Below, one piece after another: positions 1-5,707 of a DNA stretch of 5,979 nt. Origin of the DNA: an uncultured Chlorobiales bacterium (GTDB lineage Bacteria; Bacteroidota; Chlorobiia; Chlorobiales; Chlorobiaceae). The DNA is taken from assembly GCA_903901395.1 (NCBI GenBank), contig CAIUQW010000112.1:1-5979 (forward strand), written 5' to 3'. The notes under the pieces are model-generated. The model had not been told where the DNA came from. It saw only the letters and a list, made by a program, of their open reading frames with translations, and searched no databases. Within the stretch, counting starts at the first letter, position 1. The number at the start of each line of letters is the position of its first letter. Both the position numbers and the translations under genes were made by a program.

Positions 1-1068
1 GGCGACCTCGGCAAGGTGTTCGACACGGCGCTGAAGGAGGCCGAACAGCTCAAGGACGAGTACATCAGTTCCGAGCACCTTTTCATCGCCATGAGCGAGG
101 CGGGCGTCAAGGTCTCGAAACTTCTCAAGGATGCTGGGATTGACCGCAACGCCATTCTGAAAGTGCTGGCCTCGTTCAGGGGATCGCAGCGCGTCACGAG
201 CCAGACGGCCGAGGAGAGCTACCAGTCGCTCAAGAAATATTCCCGCAACCTGAACGACCTGGTGCGCAAGGGCAAGCTCGATCCGGTGATCGGGCGGGAT
301 GACGAAATCCGCCGCGTGCTCCAGATTCTGAGCCGCCGCACCAAGAACAATCCGGTGCTCATCGGCGAGCCGGGCGTCGGAAAGACGGCTATCGTCGAAG
401 GCATCGCCCAGCGCATCGTGGGCGGCGACGTGCCGGAGAACCTCAAGTCGAAGCAGGTTGCCGCGCTCGACATTGCTGCGCTGGTGGCGGGCACCAAATT
501 TCGCGGTGAGTTCGAGGAGCGCCTTAAAGCGCTCGTCAAGGAGGTGCAGGCCTCCGAAGGCGAGGTGATTCTCTTCATCGACGAGCTGCATCTGCTGGTG
601 GGCGCAGGTTCAGCGGAAGGCTCGATGGACGCGGCAAACATCCTCAAGCCTGCGCTGGCCCGAGGCGAACTGCGCTGCATCGGAGCGACCACGCTTGACG
701 AGTACCGCAAGCATATCGAAAAGGATGCGGCGCTCGAACGGCGCTTTCAGACAGTCGTGGTTGATCAGCCGAGCGTCGAGGACACGGTTTCGATTCTGCG
801 CGGCCTGAAGGAGAAGTACGAAATTCACCACGGCGTGCGCATCAAGGACGCCGCGCTGGTGGCCGCCGCCGAGCTTTCGAACCGCTACATCGCCGACCGC
901 TTCCTGCCGGACAAGGCCATCGACCTGATCGACGAGGCGTCGTCGCGCCTGCGGCTTGAGATCGACAGCGAGCCGGAAGAACTCGACCGCATCAACCGCG
1001 AACTGCGCCGCCTCGAAATCGAGCGCGAAGCGCTCAAACGCGAACTCGAAGCGAGCGGCGGCGTCTGA
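1..1068 (+). CDS. clpB: ClpB-type AAA+ disaggregase, N-terminal half (5' partial, ends in middle domain)
   Basis: The reading frame is open from base 1 (window codons numbered from there), so the true start lies upstream. ClpB/Hsp104 is a cytoplasmic hexameric disaggregase that threads aggregated protein with DnaK. Visible in order are the end of the Clp N-domain (codons 1-60), Walker A GEPGVGKT with lysine at codon 128, the pore-loop [13 protein letters not shown], Walker B ILFIDE (Asp194-Glu195), the GATT sensor-1 segment, the ERRF arginine fingers (247-248) and the AIDLIDEA lid motif. The protein then enters the charged coiled coil (about 320-350) and stops at TGA 1066-1068. Walker A lysine is residue 212 in E. 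coli ClpB, so about 84 residues are missing upstream and the whole protein would be about 440 residues, half the usual 860. The middle domain's remainder and the second AAA+ domain are absent, and I see no remnant downstream. This fits a split ClpB, as I recall for Chlorobaculum tepidum, better than a recent frameshift. The pore-loop aromatic is Phe where Tyr is usual. Confidence 0.9.
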   Translation, partial: GDLGKVFDTALKEAEQLKDEYISSEHLFIAMSEAGVKVSKLLKDAGIDRNAILKVLASFRGSQRVTSQTAEESYQSLKKYSRNLNDLVRKGKLDPVIGRDDEIRRVLQILSRRTKNNPVLIGEPGVGKTAIVEGIAQRIVGGDVPENLKSKQVAALDIAALVAGTKFRGEFEERLKALVKEVQASEGEVILFIDELHLLVGAGSAEGSMDAANILKPALARGELRCIGATTLDEYRKHIEKDAALERRFQTVVVDQPSVEDTVSILRGLKEKYEIHHGVRIKDAALVAAAELSNRYIADRFLPDKAIDLIDEASSRLRLEIDSEPEELDRINRELRRLEIEREALKRELEASGGV

Positions 1069-1103
1069 CTGCCCCCCACAGTCGGGCGTAAAGCACGACC
1101 CAA

Positions 1104-1137
1104 AGAGGCGGCTGAATCTCCGCAGCCGCCTCTGCTT
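1104..1137 (+). terminator. Hairpin terminator after clpB
   Basis: A perfect 11-bp inverted repeat, AGAGGCGGCTG at 1104-1114 and CAGCCGCCTCT at 1123-1133, encloses an 8-base loop 36 bases after the clpB stop. It is very GC-rich and is followed only by GCTTT, so the U-tract is weak. The other strand also reads a few T's after the stem, so it could work in both directions. It separates clpB from the AT-richer region that follows. Confidence 0.7.
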
Positions 1138-1274
1138 TCGGGAACTCGCGACTCACTCATTGCTTCCCGGAATTGATCGGATAATCCCGCAAAAACGTCT
1201 AACCAATGGCTGTTCCTCGAGATAAAAATAAAAACAAGACTCCTGGACTTCCTCCGTAAATGCTCAGGGACACA

Positions 1275-1303
1275 TGCATTTCATTATTCTTAGAGCTTAT
1301 ACT
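1275..1303 (+). promoter_or_regulatory. Possible promoter for the sensor kinase gene
   Basis: The 271 bases between clpB and the kinase gene contain no credible gene. The clearest promoter-like string is TATACT at 1298-1303, with a poor -35 (TGCATT, 1275-1280) at 17-base spacing. A transcript would start near 1310, about 30 bases before the ATG. The AT-rich stretch TTTATATAAATG runs right up to the start codon with no Shine-Dalgarno sequence. This is a weak call based on similarity to the sigma-70 consensus only. Confidence 0.25.
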
Positions 1304-1339
1304 TAAATAACGAGTCACGTTTTACTTCTCTTTATATAA

Positions 1340-3364
1340 ATGCATCGACTTTACTTGGTATGGCAAAGCGCTCTGTTAACAATTATTTTGCTTGTGCCAT
1401 TGAGCAATGCTGTTTCCTCTCCGCTTCAGCTTGGCAACAACTCTTCTTACGATCTATCAGGATATATGTCCGTTTTCGAAGACCCTTCAAGACGGATGAA
1501 GATACAGGATGTGCTCGCAACGAACGTCCGGGAAGAATTCACACCTTTGCATGACCCGTTCAATGCAGGCTATTCAAGATCAGCATTCTGGTTCCGCTTC
1601 ACGCTCGAACGCGGTAAAGGATTCCCTGGGAAAGGGTGGTTGCGCTTTTCTCCGAGTTACCTCGATGAAGTGACCATTTATATCCCTCTACCGGCAAAAG
1701 ACCCGATGCGAGGCTCTTCCTATCGGGCGATTTCTCTTGGAATGATGGTCCCTGCCGAAAAAATGCCTGTACGGCATCCAGAGTTTGTTGCTCCGATTGA
1801 TCTTGACATTGATAAACCTGTTACTGTCTATGTACGGGTGTTCAGTAATTCGAGCATCAATTTAACAGGATATCTGCATACCGATAAAGACCTTATGGAG
1901 TACACATCACAATATGTTTTCCGACAGTCAGCTTATCTCGGCATAGCACTCATGATCGCGCTGATGAACCTGATGCTCTACGCGGCGGTCAGGAGTACTC
2001 AATTTTTCTATTTTTCACTGTATGTATTTACCTCTCTTATAACTTTTCTTACCATAAAGGGGATGCATATCCTCTTGTTTCCTTCGCTTCCCCCGATAGT
2101 CCCCAATATGGTTTCCGGTATGGTGTCTGGCGGCGGTTTGATTGTTTTCGCCCTGTTTGCCTTATCTCTCTTCAAGGACATGGGGTTCCCCCTGAGCAGT
2201 CTCTTCCTGAAACTGATGATTCCTGTTGGCCTACTATCCATGCTCGCGGTACCGTTTGGCATGTACGCAATGATTATGCCCTGGGTAATGAAACTGTCCT
2301 TCGTGCTGATTGCCGTGATCATCTGGATGAGTTTCAGAGGATTTGTTCAAGAGCCGCGATACTGGATTACCTACCTGCTCGCATTCAGCCTGAATGGCCT
2401 TTCTTATATAGTGCTGTTTTTGCAGAATCTTGGCGTGCTATCAACGCAATTCAGTGGAATCAATACCTTTCAACTCTCATCTTTGGTCAATATTCTCCTG
2501 ATTTTTCTCGCTATGACTGCGCGATTACGACGCGGAGAACTTCGCGTACTCGAAAACACCCGATTATCCGAGCAACGTGCAATCGAAATGGCTCAGGTTA
2601 TGACCCAGGAACTGAAAGAGAACAAGGAGCGTCTGGAAGTATCTTTAGTTGCTGAACATCAGTCATCGGCACGGCTGCAACGTTTTCTTGTGATGTTGTC
2701 GCACGAATACAGAACTCCTCTGGCTGTCATTCAGGGAAATATCGATTTGCTGGAGCGGCAAATTCTGAAGTATTGCACAGACTGTCAAGACGAATTTCTG
2801 AAGATGCGGAGAGCTATCGGACGTCTTGTTGAAGTGATGGAGGTTTCACTCGATCAGAGCCGGATTACCGAGCCGAAGGTAAGAGGAGAGCAGCAGTGCT
2901 TTTCAATTGACCGGTTCGTCGCGCAACAGATCAATACGGTCAGGCTCATGTGGCCTGAAAAGACTTTTCAGTTTGAAGACTTTACCGATGAGCGGCTGCT
3001 TCAAGGCGACCTGCCTCTTCTCAACACAGCACTGTTCAACCTGCTCGACAATGCTCGCAAATACTCTCCTCTTTCAGCCCCGGTTGTTGTAAGCTGCAAG
3101 ATCAAAGAACATACTGCCGAAGTCATCATCACCAACGCAACCGACTCGCCGGTGCCGGATGATTCGGAAACGCTGTTCGAAAAGTATCGTCGAGGAGCAA
3201 ATGCTTTGGGCGTTGGCGGGGCAGGTATCGGTTTGTGGCTGGTGCGCGAGATCGCCAGCCAGTACGGTGGATCGATTCAGTTGCGTTACAGAAATGAGGG
3301 TATCGTAACGGCAACCCTCATGCTTCCCTTGTTCTCGGACAGTAGTAAATGCAAGAAGTTGTAA
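1340..3364 (+). CDS. 7TMR-DISM-type sensor histidine kinase
   Basis: This is a membrane-bound histidine kinase of 674 residues. Order: signal peptide (1-24, hydrophobic ALLTIILLVPL, likely cleaved after SNA); a periplasmic beta-rich domain (about 30-190) of the DISMED2 type, which in this family is thought to bind carbohydrate-like ligands; about seven membrane segments (about 198-396, 7TMR-DISM_7TM pattern); a short coiled coil (about 397-450); the dimerisation/phosphoacceptor box LSHEYRTPL with His455; and the ATPase domain with N-box LLDNARKY (Asn567, Asn571), F-box LFEKYRRG (612-619) and G2 box GGAGIG (626-631). The usual G1 motif DxGxG is replaced by NATDSP (599-604). The start is chosen because it gives a complete signal peptide; no Shine-Dalgarno sequence is visible. 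The regulator gene follows after 86 bases and is almost certainly its partner. The ligand is unknown; its place before secreted-protein genes suggests an envelope or surface signal. Confidence 0.9.
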   Translation: MHRLYLVWQSALLTIILLVPLSNAVSSPLQLGNNSSYDLSGYMSVFEDPSRRMKIQDVLATNVREEFTPLHDPFNAGYSRSAFWFRFTLERGKGFPGKGWLRFSPSYLDEVTIYIPLPAKDPMRGSSYRAISLGMMVPAEKMPVRHPEFVAPIDLDIDKPVTVYVRVFSNSSINLTGYLHTDKDLMEYTSQYVFRQSAYLGIALMIALMNLMLYAAVRSTQFFYFSLYVFTSLITFLTIKGMHILLFPSLPPIVPNMVSGMVSGGGLIVFALFALSLFKDMGFPLSSLFLKLMIPVGLLSMLAVPFGMYAMIMPWVMKLSFVLIAVIIWMSFRGFVQEPRYWITYLLAFSLNGLSYIVLFLQNLGVLSTQFSGINTFQLSSLVNILLIFLAMTARLRRGELRVLENTRLSEQRAIEMAQVMTQELKENKERLEVSLVAEHQSSARLQRFLVMLSHEYRTPLAVIQGNIDLLERQILKYCTDCQDEFLKMRRAIGRLVEVMEVSLDQSRITEPKVRGEQQCFSIDRFVAQQINTVRLMWPEKTFQFEDFTDERLLQGDLPLLNTALFNLLDNARKYSPLSAPVVVSCKIKEHTAEVIITNATDSPVPDDSETLFEKYRRGANALGVGGAGIGLWLVREIASQYGGSIQLRYRNEGIVTATLMLPLFSDSSKCKKL

Positions 3365-3368
3365 GGAA

Positions 3369-3426
3369 ATGTCAGTATGTCAGAAACTTATATTAGTAAT
3401 GTCAGAAATGGATAGGTTGACAGAGA
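3369..3426 (+). repeat. TGTCAG direct repeats around a TATATT box; candidate response-regulator operator
   Basis: The kinase-regulator gap holds ATGTCAG at 3369-3375, 3377-3383 and 3399-3405. The last two extend to TGTCAGAAA (3378-3386 and 3400-3408) and start exactly 22 bases apart, two helical turns. A variant, TGACAGAGA, lies at 3418-3426. TATATT at 3389-3394, a possible -10 box, sits between the two longer copies. OmpR/PhoB regulators commonly bind direct repeats in helical phase, so binding here by the neighbouring regulator is reasonable but unproven. Confidence 0.4.
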
Positions 3427-3450
3427 ACAGTTCAAATTGCACGACAGCAT

Positions 3451-4179
3451 ATGGTGTCTTCATTTCAGGAACAGGGAGATGTCTGGAAGGTCATCCTTAT
3501 TGAGGACGATACTGACCTGCGTCAGAGCATCGCGAAATATTTGCAACTTGACGGCATCGAGGTGACTGGAGTGAGCACGGCAATCGAAATGTACCGTGAA
3601 ATTTCCGCGCGGAGTTTTGAGGCAGCGATTGTCGATCTGTCGCTGCCCGACCAACACGGCCTGGTAATTGTTGAGTACCTCCGTCAGAATACCGCAATGC
3701 GAATTTTCGTTCTTACTGCTCGCACGCAACTTGAAGACCGTCTCGCCGCCTATCGGGCAGGCGCTGATCTTTTTCTTGTAAAACCAGTCGACTTTCGCGA
3801 GCTCAGCGCATCCATATTGAGCCAGATATGCCGCACGAAAGATGCGCATCGATCCATGCCGCTTGTTTTGCCAGACAATGGAAAGGCATGGAGGCTTCAG
3901 CAGGCAACCCGGGAACTGGTTTCGCCAGATGGCGTCAGCGTCAAGCTTACCACAAAAGAGCATCGATTCCTGCTGGACTTTGTCGATAATGCAGGACGTG
4001 CAATTCCAAGGGATCAGCTTCTGACGGCGCTTGAGTATCAGCGGAACGAGTACGGAAATCGGTCGCTCGATACTCTCGTTAGCCGACTACGCAAAAAAGC
4101 CCTCGCGCTCGGCAACTTTCCGCTGATAACCGATCAAGGAAGCGGCTACACCTTTACCAGTTCACTGTTGCTCGCCTGA
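3451..4179 (+). CDS. OmpR/PhoB-family response regulator
   Basis: This 242-residue two-domain transcription factor should be phosphorylated by the preceding kinase. The receiver domain (about 12-130) has the acidic pocket IEDD (Glu18, Asp19, Asp20), phosphoacceptor Asp62 in IVDLSLPD, switch Thr89 in VLTART and Lys111 in LVKP, so all catalytic positions are intact. The winged-helix DNA-binding domain (about 145-238) has LTTKEHRFLLDF, the recognition-helix segment SLDTLVSRLRKK and the C-terminal wing GSGYTF, typical of Trans_reg_C. The first ATG has no good Shine-Dalgarno sequence. GTG at 3454 is an alternative, and the first ten or so residues precede the fold and may not be needed. The gene order is kinase then regulator, with an 86-base gap holding the candidate operator. 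Its likely targets, by position, are its own promoter and the DUF4402 gene cluster downstream. Confidence 0.92.
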   Translation: MVSSFQEQGDVWKVILIEDDTDLRQSIAKYLQLDGIEVTGVSTAIEMYREISARSFEAAIVDLSLPDQHGLVIVEYLRQNTAMRIFVLTARTQLEDRLAAYRAGADLFLVKPVDFRELSASILSQICRTKDAHRSMPLVLPDNGKAWRLQQATRELVSPDGVSVKLTTKEHRFLLDFVDNAGRAIPRDQLLTALEYQRNEYGNRSLDTLVSRLRKKALALGNFPLITDQGSGYTFTSSLLLA

Positions 4180-4192
4180 CGCTTCGAAGCGT
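4179..4192 (+). other. Perfect 14-bp palindrome at the regulator stop codon
   Basis: ACGCTTCGAAGCGT begins on the last base of the TGA stop and is fully self-complementary. As RNA it would form only a 5-bp stem with a 4-base loop, and ATTTGCTT follows, so it could be a weak terminator. As DNA it could be a dimer-binding site. The remaining 200 bases before the next gene contain no ORF of note. Confidence 0.3.
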
Positions 4193-4346
4193 ATTTGCTT
4201 ATACCCCTTCTTCATCTTTTCCGTAACAACATGTAAGTATTTGTTCATTGCTCTTTTGGGTGGATTAAAGCGATCTTTACAATGCAACGCGAGTGAACCA
4301 GGTAAAAACACCAGCAATTCATTACCACGGGCAAACAAACTGTTGC

Positions 4347-4359
4347 GAGTATATTTCTT
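4347..4359 (+). promoter_or_regulatory. Shared GAGTATATT element (-10-like) before the first DUF4402 gene
   Basis: GAGTATATTTCTT starts 43 bases before the ATG. The second DUF4402 gene has GAGTATATTCTT starting 42 bases before its own ATG. Inside the element, TATATT (4350-4355) resembles a sigma-70 -10 box and would give a leader of roughly 28 bases. No convincing -35 lies 16-18 bases upstream, which would fit an activator-dependent promoter. Confidence 0.5.
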
Positions 4360-4378
4360 TTTTTCAACCTTTTTATTT

Positions 4379-4385
4379 AGAGGTG
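4379..4385 (+). promoter_or_regulatory. Ribosome binding site of the first DUF4402 gene
   Basis: AGAGGTG lies 4 bases before the ATG at 4390 (6 bases after its GG pair). It is the only clear Shine-Dalgarno sequence in the window. It fixes the start and hints at high expression relative to the neighbouring genes, which have weak or no such site. Confidence 0.7.
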
Positions 4386-4389
4386 TATT

Positions 4390-4926
4390 ATGAGAAAAAA
4401 ACTGCTTGCTTTAGGCTTGGCGTCTGCTGCGCTTTTCGCCGGTCATGATGCTATGGCATATTACGCGAGTAATACGATAACTGTTAATGCATCAGCGACA
4501 GTTGCATCGCCTGTAACAATTAGTCTAAATAAAACACAGCACAAGACTGCCGGAGAGCTCAACTTTGGTACAGTTACACAACCCACTTCTCTTGGTGGTG
4601 CAAATGTTTATATAAGTGAATCGGATACACGAACTACGGATGGGGGGTGTACTACAATAGGAGGTGAAACAAACTGTGGAGCAGCATGGTTCGATGTGAA
4701 AGGTGAGCCTAATGTAACTGTTTCGATCACTGCTGATCTTTATACTGTACTTTCAAACAACGCAAATTCTACCATTTTTGCTTATTTGAGCCTTTCTAGT
4801 ACGTCTATACTGCTCGACATGAATGGGAATGGAAGCGGGTGTGTATTTGGTCACCTCGCAATTCCATACGATGCAAGTTCTGGCTCTTATTCTGGAACAT
4901 TTAAAGTTGACGCTAACTATCAGTGA
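4390..4926 (+). CDS. DUF4402 secreted protein 1, probable pilin-like surface subunit
   Basis: The product is 178 residues with a Sec signal peptide: MRKK, a hydrophobic core, and AMA at 21-23 before the predicted cleavage. The mature part is small, beta-rich and Ser/Thr/Asn/Gly-rich. It shows the DUF4402 pattern: an early ASATVASPVTI strand, ELNFGTV, a central WFDVKGEPNVTVSI segment, and a C-terminal GSYSGTFKVDANYQ strand. DUF4402 proteins have no defined biochemical role, but they are found beside PapD-like chaperones, as here, which suggests they are assembled subunits of an alternative chaperone-usher fibre. Mature cysteines are Cys87, Cys96 and Cys151; the CX8C pair could form a disulfide. 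The late GGTLxVP signature is altered to FGHLAIP. A strong ribosome site precedes it and a perfect hairpin terminator follows. It is a diverged paralogue of the next gene. The family call is firm and the pilin role is inferred. Confidence 0.82.
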   Translation: MRKKLLALGLASAALFAGHDAMAYYASNTITVNASATVASPVTISLNKTQHKTAGELNFGTVTQPTSLGGANVYISESDTRTTDGGCTTIGGETNCGAAWFDVKGEPNVTVSITADLYTVLSNNANSTIFAYLSLSSTSILLDMNGNGSGCVFGHLAIPYDASSGSYSGTFKVDANYQ

Positions 4927-4952
4927 TTTTAGAATTTGATGTTTATTATTAT

Positions 4953-4987
4953 CAGAGTGCTTCTTTGATGGTGAAGCACTCTGTTTC
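4953..4987 (+). terminator. Intrinsic terminator after the first DUF4402 gene
   Basis: CAGAGTGCTTC (4953-4963) and GAAGCACTCTG (4973-4983) form a perfect 11-bp stem with a 9-base loop, followed by TTTC, 26 bases after the stop codon. The U-tract is short, so some read-through into the second DUF4402 gene is possible. That would give a high ratio of the first subunit to the downstream products. Confidence 0.75.
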
Positions 4988-5038
4988 AACTTTAACTTAG
5001 CGAAAACGCGATTTCTTGCATCAGAACGATAGGGTTAA

Positions 5039-5050
5039 GAGTATATTCTT
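5039..5050 (+). promoter_or_regulatory. Shared GAGTATATT element (-10-like) before the second DUF4402 gene
   Basis: GAGTATATTCTT matches the element before the first DUF4402 gene except for one inserted T in the earlier copy, and it sits at almost the same distance from the ATG. TATATT at 5042-5047 is the putative -10 box. TTGCAT at 5016-5021 resembles a -35 but is 20 bases away, too far for an ordinary sigma-70 promoter. The element lies after the terminator, so the second gene probably has its own promoter. Confidence 0.5.
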
Positions 5051-5055
5051 GTCTT

Positions 5056-5069
5056 TGCAAACATTTGCA
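5056..5069 (+). repeat. Inverted repeat in the second DUF4402 leader
   Basis: TGCAAA (5056-5061) and TTTGCA (5064-5069) flank CA, 11 bases before the ATG. The spacing is too tight for a stable RNA hairpin, so a DNA-binding site is more plausible if it matters at all. The first DUF4402 gene has no counterpart. Confidence 0.25.
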
Positions 5070-5080
5070 TTGCAGGCATC

Positions 5081-5611
5081 ATGAAACAGAAAATATTTAC
5101 AGCGTGCCTGGTAAGCGCTGCATGTTTTAATGATCATGCAGCAATTGCTGCGAATATAAATGCAAATGCTACGGCGACAATCGTAGCGCCAGTGTCGATC
5201 GAGAAAGATACCGGGAACATTCATGGCAAAACCAGTGGCAATATGTCTTTTGGTTTCATTTCGCCCGGCTTTGCTCAAGGAACCGCTCAACTCTTTTCAG
5301 GCGGTACTGCAGAAGGTTCAAACGGGGTCAATATAACCGGAAGTTATGGTTCGTCATGGCTCATTGTAAGTGGCGAACCTGGCACAATCGTCAATATCTC
5401 ATTTTCATCTGGAAACAGTTGTACTCTTACTCATGAGTCTGATCCAGAGAAACATCTTTATCTCATAAATTTAGAAACCGAATCGAGTACGGTAACAATC
5501 GATGCTTCAGGCAACGCTGCGTTCAGTATCGGTGGCACTCTCATGGTTCCAAGCAATGCGCTTCATGGGTTATATACAGGATCATATGACGTTTCGTTTG
5601 AGTTACAGTGA
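5081..5611 (+). CDS. DUF4402 secreted protein 2, probable pilin-like surface subunit
   Basis: The product is 176 residues with a signal peptide (MKQK, core, AIA at 21-23) whose SAACFNDHAAIA end resembles the SAALFAGHDAMA of the preceding gene. The mature protein fits DUF4402 more closely than its neighbour: ATATIVAPVSI near the N-terminus, NMSFGFI, WLIVSGEPGTIVNISF in the middle, and the hallmark C-terminal half with DASGNAAFSIGGTLMVP and GLYTGSYDVSFELQ. It has one mature cysteine (Cys114), so no internal disulfide. Only a weak AGG (5074-5076) precedes the ATG; the signal peptide supports this start. It lies between the first subunit and the chaperone gene, with its own promoter-like element. 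By position it is a minor, tip or alternative subunit of the same fibre, though a separate secreted beta-rich protein cannot be excluded. Confidence 0.82.
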   Translation: MKQKIFTACLVSAACFNDHAAIAANINANATATIVAPVSIEKDTGNIHGKTSGNMSFGFISPGFAQGTAQLFSGGTAEGSNGVNITGSYGSSWLIVSGEPGTIVNISFSSGNSCTLTHESDPEKHLYLINLETESSTVTIDASGNAAFSIGGTLMVPSNALHGLYTGSYDVSFELQ

Positions 5612-5648
5612 CTATACGCCTGGATGCTTATTGTTATTGTATGGAACT

Positions 5649-5676
5649 TTGAATAATAACGATCCTGACCAATAAT
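5649..5676 (+). promoter_or_regulatory. Possible weak promoter before the chaperone gene
   Basis: TTGAAT (5649-5654) and AATAAT (5671-5676) are spaced 16 bases apart and are partial matches to the sigma-70 boxes. A transcript would begin about 25 bases before the ATG. The GAGTATATT element of the two upstream genes is absent, so co-transcription with the second DUF4402 gene is equally likely. Confidence 0.25.
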
Positions 5677-5707
5677 TTTGCAGCAATATACAACAACAAG
5701 AACCGTG

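Noticed and set aside
219..1160. Open frames on the minus strand across clpB (219-710, 610-831, 885-1160) and a + strand frame at 956-1225
   Set aside because: They are shadows of a GC-rich coding gene. Their products are low-complexity Arg/Ser-rich strings without domains, and the clpB frame carries all the conserved motifs.
3417..3422. Perfect TTGACA -35 box before the response regulator
   Set aside because: No acceptable -10 box lies 15-19 bases downstream (the spacing falls on GCACGACA), so it is not called a promoter. It may instead be part of the TGTCAG-like repeat series.
3460..3963. Minus-strand frame of 167 codons opposite the response regulator
   Set aside because: The opposite strand encodes an intact receiver and winged-helix protein with all key residues. 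The minus product shows no recognisable motif or ribosome site.
5081..5149. Possible lipoprotein signal in the second DUF4402 protein (Cys9 or Cys15)
   Set aside because: Residues at -3 are Phe and Ser rather than Leu/Val/Ile, and both cysteines lie too early. A normal Sec cleavage after AIA at 23 fits better and matches the paralogue.
5622..5665. Hairpin-like pairing GGAT/ATCC and GTTATT/AATAAC after the second DUF4402 gene
   Set aside because: The stem is AT-rich with unequal unpaired stretches and no T-run after it, so it is not a credible terminator.
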